The notes: a model not told the origin generated them from the sequence alone. A stretch of DNA of 64,000 nt from JTS-RE37 sp041744575 (GCA_041744575.1 JBGTKP010000005.1:1-64000); one strand, 5' to 3'; shown: positions 37,882 to 47,247, counted from the first letter of the stretch. Numbers and translations: made by a program.

Positions 37882-38598
37882 CTAGAGTCGTCTTACTTTT
37901 ACATCCCTGAACCATACCCCGGCCCCATGATCCTGAAGGCCAAAATAGCCGGAATTCGTATTGCCATAGTCAGGGTAGTCGTTCCATTTCCCACTGTTTC
38001 GACGGGTTTTCCAGTCTTCAGAATTTTTATCAAACTCCACGATCTTTTCCCCATTCAACCAGTGTTCTACCTTTCCATGGTCAAATCTTACTTTCGTAGT
38101 GTTCCATTCGCCTACCGGTTTCAGCGATTTTTTATCATTGGCCACATGCATGGCATAGTTGGCTCCTGCTGTCTGCCAATCTTCCAGAGGTTCCTTAAAT
38201 CCTGCATCGTCCAATAGTTGATATTCCGGCCCGGTCTCATAGGGGGAATGGTAGATCGTATCCTCTACCACATGGTAATGAAATCCGCTGTTTCCGCCCT
38301 CAGTGATTTTCCATTCAAGACTCAACTCAAAATTGTCGTATTGTTCGGCGGAAATAATATCCCCTCCCACATCTCCGGCTTTGCCATAACATTCTATGAT
38401 CCCATCCTTAATGGACCAATTGTCAGGTAGGGAATCCTGGTTATAACCCCGCCAGTCTCCCTCATCCATAAGGGATTCCCACTCCTTTTCTTCCATCACG
38501 GCCTGTTCTGTTTTGGCAGATTCAGGTTCCGTCTTCTTTTCTCCCTTGCAGGCATATAATACAAGCCCTAAAACTAAAATCACTACTGAATTTTTCAT
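37882..38598 (-). CDS. DUF1080 (3-keto-disaccharide hydrolase-type) lipoprotein
   Basis: 238 residues. Lipoprotein signal VVILVLGLVLYAC (Cys at 17). The DUF1080 jelly-roll is seen from WESLMDEGDWRGYN through the hallmark FELSLEWKITEGGNSGFHYHV and TKVRFDHGKVEHWLNGEKIVEF to a C-terminal LQDHGAGVWFRDVKVRRL. Members of this family hydrolyse 3-keto-glucosides or bind carbohydrate; activity here is not proven. Surface or periplasmic lipoprotein. Stand-alone gene. Confidence 0.88.
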   Translation of the reverse strand: MKNSVVILVLGLVLYACKGEKKTEPESAKTEQAVMEEKEWESLMDEGDWRGYNQDSLPDNWSIKDGIIECYGKAGDVGGDIISAEQYDNFELSLEWKITEGGNSGFHYHVVEDTIYHSPYETGPEYQLLDDAGFKEPLEDWQTAGANYAMHVANDKKSLKPVGEWNTTKVRFDHGKVEHWLNGEKIVEFDKNSEDWKTRRNSGKWNDYPDYGNTNSGYFGLQDHGAGVWFRDVKVRRL

Positions 38599-38900
38599 TG
38601 TTTTTTTTTCATTTACCAGTTATTCTGTCTTTAAAAATATCCGTGCCGGATGCCGGCACACAACTATTGAAGGATATCGAACTTCGTTCTCATGCCCAAG
38701 TCGCGCAAAGGACAAAGCTACCCCTCCTTCAAATACCTCAACGATCAGAGGGGTCTAAATATATCCATTTTGAATTACATATTTTTTATTCTATCCGAAT
38801 ATCCTGCTAGTACGCCGTCAGACTCTTTAAAATTTAACCCGACGGCCACAGCCAGATTGATTATTATTCTTAGATTTGTTTAACTTTTTCTTACTAAAGT
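38599..38900. other. Gene-free divergent region upstream of the carotenoid regulator
   Basis: 302 bp. Short frames in it lack family features. It holds the candidate promoter for the regulator (38871). A small GC-rich inverted repeat (GTGCCGGATGCCGGCAC, about 38641-38657) lies near the left end; no role is evident. Confidence 0.5.
38871..38878 (+). promoter_or_regulatory. Candidate promoter -7 element for the MerR-crt operon
   Basis: TAGATTTG matches TAnnTTTG and ends 22 nt before the regulator ATG. The -33 half is weak, which would suit a regulated promoter. Confidence 0.45.
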
Positions 38901-39812
38901 ATGAACAATGCGATGATATCGTTCAGTATCAGAGACCTGGAAAATCTTTCCGGGATCAAGGCGCATACCATAAGAATCTGGGAAAAGCGATACAAACTTC
39001 TGAGTCCGAAGCGTACGACCACGAACATCCGAACTTATAATCTGGCCAATCTGCAAAAGTTGCTGAATATCACCTTATTGTATAACAGTGGTATCAAAAT
39101 ATCAAAGATTGCCAAGATTCCGGCAGATGAAATTGCTCTTGCCGTATACAAAATCGGCTCGAAAAGCGATGCCAGGAATCACGCAGTCAATGCCTTTAAA
39201 TTTGCCATGATCAATTTTGACCAGGCCTTATTCCGCATCACATATGATGATCTGATTAGCAAAACACCTTTCAGGCTAATATTCTGGGAGATATTCATCC
39301 CTTTGTTAGAGGAATTGGGGCTATTATGGCAGACGGATACCATTAGCCCGGCACATGAACATTTCATTACCCACCTTATCAAACAAAAAATACTAATTGA
39401 GACGGACTTGCTTCAAGCCGTGGAACCCAGTAAATCCGATAAGATTTTTGCATTGTTCCTGCCCCAAAATGAAATTCATGAAATAGGGCTGCTTTTTATT
39501 TATTATGAACTGACCTGGCATGGATTTAAGACCATTTATCTCGGTCAAAATATGCCTGTTGACCATCTGATCGACCTGCAAAATTTTTATGGCCATATGT
39601 ATTTTATATCGTATTTTACAGTAGTGCCTACCAGGGACAAGCTGACAAAATATATTACTGCTTTTGATAAAAAACTGAATGCCGGAGGTGGGAGAGAGAA
39701 ATCTCAACTTTGGATTCTGGGCCGTCAGATGGCCCATTTAAATAAAAGTGGCCTGCCTTCAAATGTGAGAAGTTTTGAATCGATTCATGAATTACAAGAT
39801 GCATTGACATGA
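38901..39812 (+). CDS. MerR-family regulator with cobalamin-binding domain (CarH/LitR-like)
   Basis: 303 residues. An N-terminal MerR helix-turn-helix (about 6-75: SIRDLENLSGIKAHTIRIWEKRY). A helical bundle follows with W143-x9-E153-H154, the signature of the adenosylcobalamin-binding CarH/LitR photoreceptors. The C-terminal Rossmann domain carries E191-x-H193-x-x-G196, whose His is the lower cobalt ligand in this family. In T. thermophilus CarH, light breaks the Co-C bond and frees the crt promoter. The residue right after W143 is Gln, where that CarH has the light-state ligand His132 (alignment by spacing). Located directly upstream of crtI, 27 bp apart, so it probably controls pigment synthesis. 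Confidence 0.85.
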   Translation: MNNAMISFSIRDLENLSGIKAHTIRIWEKRYKLLSPKRTTTNIRTYNLANLQKLLNITLLYNSGIKISKIAKIPADEIALAVYKIGSKSDARNHAVNAFKFAMINFDQALFRITYDDLISKTPFRLIFWEIFIPLLEELGLLWQTDTISPAHEHFITHLIKQKILIETDLLQAVEPSKSDKIFALFLPQNEIHEIGLLFIYYELTWHGFKTIYLGQNMPVDHLIDLQNFYGHMYFISYFTVVPTRDKLTKYITAFDKKLNAGGGREKSQLWILGRQMAHLNKSGLPSNVRSFESIHELQDALT

Positions 39813-39839
39813 AAACCATGTGTTTCTGAAACAGAAATT

Positions 39840-41327
39840 ATGAATAAAAAAGTGGTCATTATAGGCTCAGGATTTGCTTCACTTTCCGCCGCCAGTTACC
39901 TGGCAAAATACGGTTGTGATGTGACCATATTCGAAAAGAATACAACCTATGGAGGAAGGGCGCGACAATTCTCAAGAGATGGATTCACTTTTGACATGGG
40001 CCCCAGTTGGTACTGGATGCCCGATATTTTTGAACGGTTTTTCAAGGACTTTGGGAAAAAGCCCGCAGACTATTATCATTTGACCCGGCTGGATCCCGCT
40101 TATAAAGTATTTTTTAAAGACCAGGCTGTGGTCATCAGCGATTCCCTTGATAAAATTTCGGCAGAATTTGAACGCATTGAAAGGGGGAGTTCGGTATTAC
40201 TTCGCCGATTTATGGAAAAAGCTAAAAAAAACTATGATATTGCCATCGGCGATATAGTTTATTTACCGGGGCAATCGCCTTTGGAACTTGTGACTCTGGA
40301 TACAGTTACCAGGCTCGATCAGTTTTTCCGAACCATCAGTGGTGAGGTGAGAAAGTTATTCAAGAACCCGATGCTCATTTCCATTCTTGAATTTCCTGCG
40401 CTTTTTCTGGGTGCGAAGCCCGCCAATACCCCGGCATTTTACAGTTTCATGAATTATGCTGATTTTGGCCTGGGTACCTGGCATCCCACAGGCGGGATGT
40501 ACAAGGTGGTGGAGGCAATGCTTTCTCTGGCGCACGAGCTTGGAGTGAAGTTCAAAAACAATGCCGCTGTATCAGAAATAATCGTGGAAAACGGACGGGC
40601 TGAGGGTATTCGCATCGGCCGGGATCTCATACGGGCTGACATGGTGCTAAGTGGTACGGATTATCACCACACGGAACAGCTGTTGCAAAAAGGATACAGA
40701 CAGTATTCCGAGGCATACTGGGCACGAAAAACATTTGCTCCCTCTGCCCTGCTTTACTACATCGGATTTGACAGGAAATTGAAGAACATTGAACACCACA
40801 ATCTCTTTTTTGATTCAGACTTTGACCTTCATGCCAGAGAGATTTATGACAGGCCGGAGTGGCCATCGGATCCTTTGTTTTATGTAAATTTTCCTTCGGT
40901 AACGGATGCTTCCATGGCCCCGGAGGGCTGTGAAACGGGATTTTTCCTTATGCCGCTGGCCCCCGGACTCACAGATTCTTCTCAACTGAGAGAGAAATAC
41001 CTGAAAATTCTACTTAGGAGGTTTGAGGCCCGGACGGGAAACACCATTGGTAATAGCATTTTGTTCAGGGAATCTTTTTGTCTTAACGATTTTACGGAGC
41101 AGTACAATGCATATAAAGGCAATGCATATGGGATGGCCAATACAATTTCCCAAACCGCCTTCCTGAGACCCGGGCTTAAGAGCAAGACCGTTAAGAACCT
41201 GTACTTTACCGGGCAACTAACGGTACCCGGACCGGGAGTTCCTCCGGCCCTTATTTCCGGAAAGCTGGCAGCAGATTTAATGATAAAAACAATAAATATT
41301 TACGCAAAGGATGAAATCTATTTTTGA
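39840..41327 (+). CDS. crtI: Phytoene desaturase
   Basis: 495 residues. N-terminal FAD-binding motif VVIIGSGFASLSAASYLAKYG followed by GGRARQF and FDMGPSWYWMP, and the C-terminal carotenoid-desaturase signature ending FTGQLTVPGPGVPPALISGKLAAD. It introduces double bonds into phytoene, normally to give lycopene, at the membrane. First biosynthetic gene after the regulator; its end overlaps crtB by 17 bp. Confidence 0.95.
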   Translation: MNKKVVIIGSGFASLSAASYLAKYGCDVTIFEKNTTYGGRARQFSRDGFTFDMGPSWYWMPDIFERFFKDFGKKPADYYHLTRLDPAYKVFFKDQAVVISDSLDKISAEFERIERGSSVLLRRFMEKAKKNYDIAIGDIVYLPGQSPLELVTLDTVTRLDQFFRTISGEVRKLFKNPMLISILEFPALFLGAKPANTPAFYSFMNYADFGLGTWHPTGGMYKVVEAMLSLAHELGVKFKNNAAVSEIIVENGRAEGIRIGRDLIRADMVLSGTDYHHTEQLLQKGYRQYSEAYWARKTFAPSALLYYIGFDRKLKNIEHHNLFFDSDFDLHAREIYDRPEWPSDPLFYVNFPSVTDASMAPEGCETGFFLMPLAPGLTDSSQLREKYLKILLRRFEARTGNTIGNSILFRESFCLNDFTEQYNAYKGNAYGMANTISQTAFLRPGLKSKTVKNLYFTGQLTVPGPGVPPALISGKLAADLMIKTINIYAKDEIYF

Positions 41328-42150
41328 TACCGTTTCCTATCAATGCAGTAAGGTGGTTACTCAATCTTATAGTACCTCCTTCAGCCTTGCCACAAAAATG
41401 CTCTCGTCGTCTATCAGAAAGGATATATACAATATTTATGGGTTTGTGAGGCTGGCTGATGAAATAGTGGATTCCTTTCATGATTATAACAAGGAAGCGC
41501 TATTTGACTCGTTTGAACAGGATCTCAGGGCTGCCCTGGATCAGAGGATCAGCCTTAATCCCATCCTGAACTCTTTTCAGCATACCTTTTATCGTTACCA
41601 TATCCCGGAAGCGCTTGTCACTTCATTTATGAAAAGCATGCGCATGGATTTGAGTAAGACTGCATATACCAGTGCTGAGGAATTTCATGACTATATCTAC
41701 GGCTCCGCGGATGTGGTAGGGCTGATGTGCCTTTGTGTTTTTGTAAATGGCGATCCTGTGCGCTATGAGGAACTTAAACGGTCTGCTATGGCCCTTGGCT
41801 CTGCATTTCAAAAAGTGAACTTCCTCAGAGACCTCAGGTCGGATTATGAAGTTCTCAATCGGTCCTATTTCCCCAATTCTAATCTTATGGAACTGGATGA
41901 AATTTCGAAGGCTCAGATTGTGGTAGAGATCAGGGCCGACTTCGAAACGGGCTATGAGGGCATCATCCGGTTGCCCAGGGAAAGCAGGTTTGGGGTGTAT
42001 ACCGCATACCGTTATTATTGTAAACTGTTGTGGAAATTACAGCAGACCCCTTCTACTGAGATTAAGAACACAAGGATTCGTGTTCCTAACTATCAGAAAT
42101 TTGGTCTGTTGGCAAAATCTTATGTGACTTATAAACTCAATCTGGTTTAA
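41311..42150 (+). CDS. crtB: Phytoene synthase
   Basis: 279 residues. The two aspartate-rich prenyl-diphosphate sites are present: RLADEIVDSFHD near residue 50 and NFLRDLRSDYEVLNRSYFP near 170. It condenses two geranylgeranyl diphosphates to phytoene, the first committed carotenoid step. Overlaps crtI by 17 bp and is 1 bp from crtZ, so all three are read as one operon. Confidence 0.95.
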   Translation: MKSIFDTVSYQCSKVVTQSYSTSFSLATKMLSSSIRKDIYNIYGFVRLADEIVDSFHDYNKEALFDSFEQDLRAALDQRISLNPILNSFQHTFYRYHIPEALVTSFMKSMRMDLSKTAYTSAEEFHDYIYGSADVVGLMCLCVFVNGDPVRYEELKRSAMALGSAFQKVNFLRDLRSDYEVLNRSYFPNSNLMELDEISKAQIVVEIRADFETGYEGIIRLPRESRFGVYTAYRYYCKLLWKLQQTPSTEIKNTRIRVPNYQKFGLLAKSYVTYKLNLV

Positions 42151-42151
42151 T

Positions 42152-42607
42152 ATGGAGGCTGTAGTATGGATAGGGATTTTCTTTACCACCTTCAGTTTTA
42201 TGGAGTTTATGGCATGGTTTACGCATAAATATATCATGCATGGTTTTTTATGGAAATTGCACAGGGACCACCATAAAAAAGATCATGATTCCTGGTTTGA
42301 ACGCAATGATGCCTTTTTTTTATTTTATGCTGCAGTCAGCATGACCTTTTTTTATCTGGCGGCCAATACGTCTTTCTGGTATGGATGGCCTCTTGGTTTC
42401 GGGATTCTGGCCTACGGTATTGCCTATTTTACGGTCCATGACATTTTTATACACCAGCGCTTCAAACTTTTCAGGAAAGCGAATAACTGGTACGCCAAAG
42501 GAGTTCGGAGGGCACATAAGATACATCATAAACATCTCGGCAAACAGAATGGCGAATGCTTTGGAATGCTTTTTGTCCCTTTTAAGTATTTTCGCGATCA
42601 GGGTTGA
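42152..42607 (+). CDS. crtZ: Beta-carotene 3-hydroxylase
   Basis: 151 residues with about four transmembrane helices. Four His clusters of the non-haem di-iron hydroxylase family: HKYIMH, HRDHH, HDIFIHQR and HKIHH. It adds 3-hydroxyls to beta-ionone rings, giving zeaxanthin. It needs a cyclised substrate, yet no lycopene cyclase gene is in this cluster. Last gene of the operon; the next gene converges 13 bp away. Confidence 0.93.
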   Translation: MEAVVWIGIFFTTFSFMEFMAWFTHKYIMHGFLWKLHRDHHKKDHDSWFERNDAFFLFYAAVSMTFFYLAANTSFWYGWPLGFGILAYGIAYFTVHDIFIHQRFKLFRKANNWYAKGVRRAHKIHHKHLGKQNGECFGMLFVPFKYFRDQG

Positions 42608-42620
42608 GGCGAGTTACCCC

Positions 42621-43181
42621 TCATTCTGCCAGTATAGCATCGAGAAAGGATCGCGTTTCCGCACCGTTCCAATCCCTGGAACCTACTTCGGCCATAACAA
42701 TTTTTCCCTGCCTGTTCACAATGTAGGTGGTAGGAAGCGCAGCACTAAATAAAACTTTCGGGGTAAAGCCGCTTTCAAAATAAACCGGAAGTTTATACCC
42801 TTTCCTGTTCAGGAACTTACCGATCTTGTCCTTTTTGTCTCTGGCTATAAACAGGAAAGACACTTCCCCGCCGTAATCATTGTACAGTAACTGAAAACCC
42901 GGCATCTCGGCAACGCAGGGCGGACACCAGCTTGCCCAGAAGTTCACGAGGATCACCTTTCCCTTATAGTCGTCAAGATTGATCTTATTTCCCTCGATAT
43001 CCTCCAGTTCCCACGAATAATCCTCAAGGAGTTGTTGTTCTCTTTCAGCTACAGGGGTCGGATTATGTGAAACGAGTCGGTTCAGATACACCTTGGCATG
43101 GAAACCGACCGGAGTCAGAAAAAAGATTCCAAGAAAAACAACGACAAGCAGGCCTGTCAGGTATTCCCTTTTCAATTTCAT
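42621..43181 (-). CDS. Membrane-anchored TlpA-family thiol-disulfide oxidoreductase
   Basis: 186 residues. One N-terminal membrane helix (GLLVVVFLGIFFLTPVG), then a thioredoxin fold in the periplasm with the redox motif FWASWC86-P-P-C89 and a cis-Pro loop (ALPTTYIV). It should reduce or relay disulfides, for example in cytochrome c maturation. Tandem copy of the gene upstream, coupled by an ATGA overlap. Confidence 0.9.
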   Translation of the reverse strand: MKLKREYLTGLLVVVFLGIFFLTPVGFHAKVYLNRLVSHNPTPVAEREQQLLEDYSWELEDIEGNKINLDDYKGKVILVNFWASWCPPCVAEMPGFQLLYNDYGGEVSFLFIARDKKDKIGKFLNRKGYKLPVYFESGFTPKVLFSAALPTTYIVNRQGKIVMAEVGSRDWNGAETRSFLDAILAE

Positions 43182-43741
43182 TCGGGCTCCAATAAGGTAT
43201 CCATTAATTCATATACTTTCTCATGATCCCAATCGGCAATTCCCTTTTTATCAACCACAACAAATCCTTCCTTATCAAGAAGGTAAGAACGGGGTGGGTC
43301 CCCGATGTCCAGGCGACTTTTCTCATCGTAAATAAGATAGGTGACCGGAAAGGTAAAATCGTGTTTCTCCATAAATTCCTTCACCGGTGGTTGCTCTTCG
43401 TCGGTCATAATATAAAAGTCGATTTGGCCCTTGTATCGGTCGTATAACTTCTGGATGCTTCGGAGTTCGACAGTACATGGCAATCGCCAGGAGTTCCAGA
43501 TATTTATAAACACCACCCTCCCGTCTGAGCTGTTAAAATTGAAAGATTCCAAATTGTCATCTTTCAGCTGCCAGTCATAATCCGTAATTCTTTGGCGCTG
43601 ATTCTCCTTTACTATATCCGGGCTGAATGCAAATATCCGGTTCAGAAATAACTTGCTGTAGTCTCCCAAAGGAGTTACAAAAAAAGAAAGAACAAATGCG
43701 ATAAGAAGAATATTAAGGACCGTTCTTTTGCGAATTCGCAT
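43178..43741 (-). CDS. TlpA-like thioredoxin-fold protein with degenerate active site
   Basis: 187 residues from the ATG at 43741; a TTG seven codons upstream is less likely. It is a paralogue of the next gene: same membrane helix (FVLSFFVTPLGDYSKLFLNR) and fold, with the cis-Pro region kept (GDPPRSYLL). The redox motif is W-R86-L-P-C89, so the nucleophilic first Cys is replaced by Arg at the identical residue number. It cannot do dithiol chemistry and may be a partner, a one-Cys enzyme or a holdase. Stop overlaps the ATG of the intact copy. Confidence 0.85.
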   Translation of the reverse strand: MRIRKRTVLNILLIAFVLSFFVTPLGDYSKLFLNRIFAFSPDIVKENQRQRITDYDWQLKDDNLESFNFNSSDGRVVFINIWNSWRLPCTVELRSIQKLYDRYKGQIDFYIMTDEEQPPVKEFMEKHDFTFPVTYLIYDEKSRLDIGDPPRSYLLDKEGFVVVDKKGIADWDHEKVYELMDTLLEPE

Positions 43742-43759
43742 TGGGGCTGGGGGTTGATT

Positions 43760-43767
43760 CAAATCTA
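43760..43767 (-). promoter_or_regulatory. Candidate promoter -7 element for the TlpA pair
   Basis: Minus-strand TAGATTTG, matching TAnnTTTG, 18 nt before the ATG. No obvious -33. Confidence 0.4.
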
Positions 43768-43816
43768 AAAACCCCGGCGACGATCGGAGTTTCCCTGTGT
43801 TATTACTCTGACTTTT

Positions 43817-46090
43817 TTAACTTGCGTTCTCCGCTTTGATTACATTTAGGGCGGAACCCTTACGAAACCAAGCAATCTGCGGCGCATTATAACTATGATT
43901 GGCCATAACAAGGTCCTTGCTGCCATCAGTGTGCAGCACTTCAATAGTCAGTGGCTTATCAGGTGAAAAGTCCGATATATCCGTAAAATTAAAGGTGTCA
44001 TCCTCCTGAATCAGATCATAATCTGATTCTTTGGCGAAGGTAAGGGCAAGCATACCCTGTTTTTTAAGATTCGTTTCGTGTATCCTGGCAAACGACTTTA
44101 CAAGGACAGCAGCGACTCCTAAGTGTCTGGGTTGCATGGCCGCATGTTCCCTGGAAGATCCCTCTCCGTAATTGTGATCCCCGACTACAATGGTATTTAT
44201 CCCCTTGGCCTTATACGCGCGTTGTGTATCAGGAACGCCCTCATAGTCACCGGTAAGCTGGTTCTTGACAAAATTGGTCTTTTTATTAAAGGCGTTCACT
44301 GCGCCGATGAGGGTATTGTTTGCAATATTGTCCAGATGCCCGCGGTAGCGCAGCCACGGTCCTGCCATAGAAATATGATCGGTCGTGCATTTTCCGAAAG
44401 CCTTGATGAGCAGCTTCATCCCCTGGAGACCTTCTGTAGTAATCGGTTCGAAGGGGTCAAGTAATTGTAGTCGCTCAGAATCGCCCGCTACTTTTACCAC
44501 AACATCGCTGCCATCTTCCTTAGGGGCAATATAACCGGCATCTTCCACTGCGAAACCTTCGGGAGGTAGTTCGTAACCTCTGGGTTCCTCCAACATTACC
44601 TCCTCCCCGTCTTCATTGATCAGGGTATCTGTCACCGGGTTAAAATCCAACCTTCCGGCAATCGCAATGGCAGTAACAAGTTCCGGCGATCCGACGAACG
44701 CCAGGGTATTCGGGTTCCCATCCGCCCTTTTCGCAAAATTCCGGTTAAAGGAATGCACAATGGTATTCCGGGGACCGTCAGAGGCCTTATCACCATACCG
44801 ATCCCACATTCCAATACAGGGACCGCAGGCGTTGGCGAAAACTGTAGCGCCGATACCATTAAAAGTATCAATGAATCCATCGCGTTCTATGGTGTACCGA
44901 ACCAATTCAGATCCCGGGGTGATTGTAAACTTGGATTTGGTTTTGAGGTTCTTCTCAGAAACCTGTTTGGCCAGGGATGCCGCCCTGGAAATATCCTCGT
45001 AGGAAGAATTGGTACAGGAGCCAATGAGTCCGACTTCTACATTTAACGGCCAGTCATTTTCCCTGGCAGCTTCCCCCATCTTAGAGATAGGCGTCGCAAG
45101 ATCCGGAGTAAAAGGTCCATTTAAATGTGGTTCAAGTTCAGTAAGATTAATCTCTATCAGTTCGTCAAAATACTTTTCAGGGTGGGCATAGACCTCATCG
45201 TCCGCCGTGAGGTAAGATTTTACTTTTTTGGCGGCATCCGCCACATCAGAACGATCAGTGGCCCGAAGATACCTGTCCATTGACTCATCATATCCAAAGG
45301 TCGAAGTGGTAGCGCCTATTTCCGCACCCATATTGCAGATGGTGCCTTTACCGGTGCATGACATGGCAGTGGCGCCTTCTCCGAAATACTCCACAATGGC
45401 CCCGGTTCCTCCTTTTGCAGTCAGAATTCCTGCCACTTTTAAAATAACATCCTTAGGCGCCGTCCATCCCGAGAGTTTCCCGGTAAGTCTCACGCCTATC
45501 AATTTTGGGAATTTAAGTTCCCAGGCCATTCCAGCCATTACATCCACTGCATCTGCCCCGCCTACTCCAATTGCGATCATTCCAAGGCCTCCGGCGTTCA
45601 CAGTATGGGAATCCGTTCCAATCATCATACCCCCGGGAAACGCATAGTTTTCCAAAACCACCTGATGGATGATCCCTGCCCCGGGTTTCCAAAAACCAAT
45701 ACCATATTTATTAGAAACGGACTCAAGAAAATCAAATACCTCATTACTGGTCTGGTTGGCTCTCTTAAGATCTGCTTCCGCTCCAACCTTAGCCTGAATC
45801 AGGTGATCGCAATGTACCGTGGTAGGCACGGCCACCTTAGGTTTTCCCGCATGCATGAACTGCAGCAAGGCCATCTGCGCGGTGGCATCCTGACAGGCTA
45901 CCCTGTCCGGTGCAAAATCGACGTAATCCTTCCCTCTTACAAATGCCTTCCCGGGACTGCCATCCCACAAATGGGAATATAATATTTTCTCAGAGAGCGT
46001 AAGGGGTTTCCCTACTATCTCCCGTGCTTTGTCCACGCGTTCCGCTATCCTGGCATAAACACCTTTGATTTTGTCTATATCAAATGCCAT
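43817..46090 (-). CDS. acn: Aconitate hydratase
   Basis: 757 residues, the size of the mitochondrial-type aconitase. Fe-S ligand cysteines occur in GSCTNSSYED and in ACGPCIGMW, and the C-terminal swivel domain has the GDHNYGEGSSREHAA signature. It interconverts citrate and isocitrate in the TCA cycle in the cytoplasm. A -7 promoter element is 31 bp upstream. Monocistronic. Confidence 0.96.
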   Translation of the reverse strand: MAFDIDKIKGVYARIAERVDKAREIVGKPLTLSEKILYSHLWDGSPGKAFVRGKDYVDFAPDRVACQDATAQMALLQFMHAGKPKVAVPTTVHCDHLIQAKVGAEADLKRANQTSNEVFDFLESVSNKYGIGFWKPGAGIIHQVVLENYAFPGGMMIGTDSHTVNAGGLGMIAIGVGGADAVDVMAGMAWELKFPKLIGVRLTGKLSGWTAPKDVILKVAGILTAKGGTGAIVEYFGEGATAMSCTGKGTICNMGAEIGATTSTFGYDESMDRYLRATDRSDVADAAKKVKSYLTADDEVYAHPEKYFDELIEINLTELEPHLNGPFTPDLATPISKMGEAARENDWPLNVEVGLIGSCTNSSYEDISRAASLAKQVSEKNLKTKSKFTITPGSELVRYTIERDGFIDTFNGIGATVFANACGPCIGMWDRYGDKASDGPRNTIVHSFNRNFAKRADGNPNTLAFVGSPELVTAIAIAGRLDFNPVTDTLINEDGEEVMLEEPRGYELPPEGFAVEDAGYIAPKEDGSDVVVKVAGDSERLQLLDPFEPITTEGLQGMKLLIKAFGKCTTDHISMAGPWLRYRGHLDNIANNTLIGAVNAFNKKTNFVKNQLTGDYEGVPDTQRAYKAKGINTIVVGDHNYGEGSSREHAAMQPRHLGVAAVLVKSFARIHETNLKKQGMLALTFAKESDYDLIQEDDTFNFTDISDFSPDKPLTIEVLHTDGSKDLVMANHSYNAPQIAWFRKGSALNVIKAENAS

Positions 46091-46121
46091 TGTTATTTTT
46101 TTAAGAGGTTTAGTTATTCCT

Positions 46122-46129
46122 CAAAATTA
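46122..46129 (-). promoter_or_regulatory. Candidate promoter -7 element for aconitase
   Basis: Minus-strand TAATTTTG fits TAnnTTTG, 31 nt before the start codon. Confidence 0.45.
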
Positions 46130-46233
46130 CTAAAATAGAAGGGTAAATAAAACTTTTGAACCCCTAAAGAACAATATAGCAGGTATTCGCCAAAAGTTGC
46201 TGATTGAAAGAAATAAGGTCTGTGAGACTGCTG

Positions 46234-46259
46234 AAAAACCCCGGTGGGTATTCCACCGG
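46234..46259 (-). terminator. Intrinsic terminator after the MoxR gene
   Basis: Read on the minus strand: stem CCGGTGG / CCACCGG with a 5-nt loop, then GG and five T (46234-46238). Confidence 0.75.
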
Positions 46260-46293
46260 TCCAACCGGAGCCCATCGGAGGGTCCTGTTTAAT

Positions 46294-47247
46294 TTACATC
46301 AGGACCCGGATAATATCCTCCTCAGAGATGCCTTCTGCCTCCGCCTTATAATTTTTAATGATCCTGTGCCTCAGAATTCCCATGGTAACTGCCTTTACAT
46401 TCTCGATGTCAGGAGAAAACTTACCTCGAATGGCAGCATGGGCCTTAGCGCCAAGGATCAGATTTTGCGATGCCCTGGGGCCGGCGCCCCAATCCAGATA
46501 TTGATTGACATAATCTGAGGATGAGGGAAGGCCCGGCCTTGAACTGTTCACAAGGCGCACTGCATAGTCAAGCACATTATCGGGAACCGGAATCCTGCGG
46601 ACCAAATGTTGAATGTCCAGAATTTCCTTGGCAGAGAACATTGAATTAACGGTGGCGGTCTCATCACTCGTTGTGGTTCTGACCACCTGTATTTCTTCTG
46701 CTAAGGAGGGGTATTTCAATTCGATGGCAAACATAAAACGATCCAATTGAGCTTCAGGCAACGGATAGGTACCTTCCTGTTCAATGGGATTCTGTGTGGC
46801 CAGAACAAAGTAGGGCAGTTCGAGTTTGTATTGCTTGCCCGTAATTGTCACTGCACGCTCCTGCATCGCCTCCAAAAGAGCTGCCTGAGTTTTAGGCGGA
46901 GTTCGGTTAATTTCGTCCGCCAGGATAATATTGGCGAAGATAGGTCCTTTTAAAAATTTAAAATCCCGGTTCTGATCCAGTACTTCACTCCCAAGGATGT
47001 CGCTGGGCATGAGGTCCGGAGTAAATTGTATTCGCTTGAAATCAAGACCCAGCGCTTGAGCGATGGTATTGACCATGAGTGTCTTGGCCAGACCCGGAAC
47101 TCCAATCAGAAGGGAATGACCCCCGGTATAGATGGACAGCAGAATCTGGTCTATTACCTCCTCCTGACCAACGATCACTTTCGCTATCTCCTGTTTAAGT
47201 GCTTTGTGTTTTTCTACTAACTGATTGATCGCCGCAACGTCAGACAT
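46294..47247 (-). CDS. MoxR-family AAA+ ATPase
   Basis: 317 residues. Walker A GVPGLAKT, Walker B IILADEINRTPPKTQAALLEAM (the MoxR hallmark), sensor motif ATQNPIEQEGTYPLPEAQLDRF, and the C-terminal lid. These act as chaperones for metal or complex assembly, usually with DUF58 and von Willebrand proteins; neither is adjacent here. It lies 4 bp downstream of the SurA-like genes, so it is probably cotranscribed with them. Confidence 0.9.
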   Translation of the reverse strand: MSDVAAINQLVEKHKALKQEIAKVIVGQEEVIDQILLSIYTGGHSLLIGVPGLAKTLMVNTIAQALGLDFKRIQFTPDLMPSDILGSEVLDQNRDFKFLKGPIFANIILADEINRTPPKTQAALLEAMQERAVTITGKQYKLELPYFVLATQNPIEQEGTYPLPEAQLDRFMFAIELKYPSLAEEIQVVRTTTSDETATVNSMFSAKEILDIQHLVRRIPVPDNVLDYAVRLVNSSRPGLPSSSDYVNQYLDWGAGPRASQNLILGAKAHAAIRGKFSPDIENVKAVTMGILRHRIIKNYKAEAEGISEEDIIRVLM

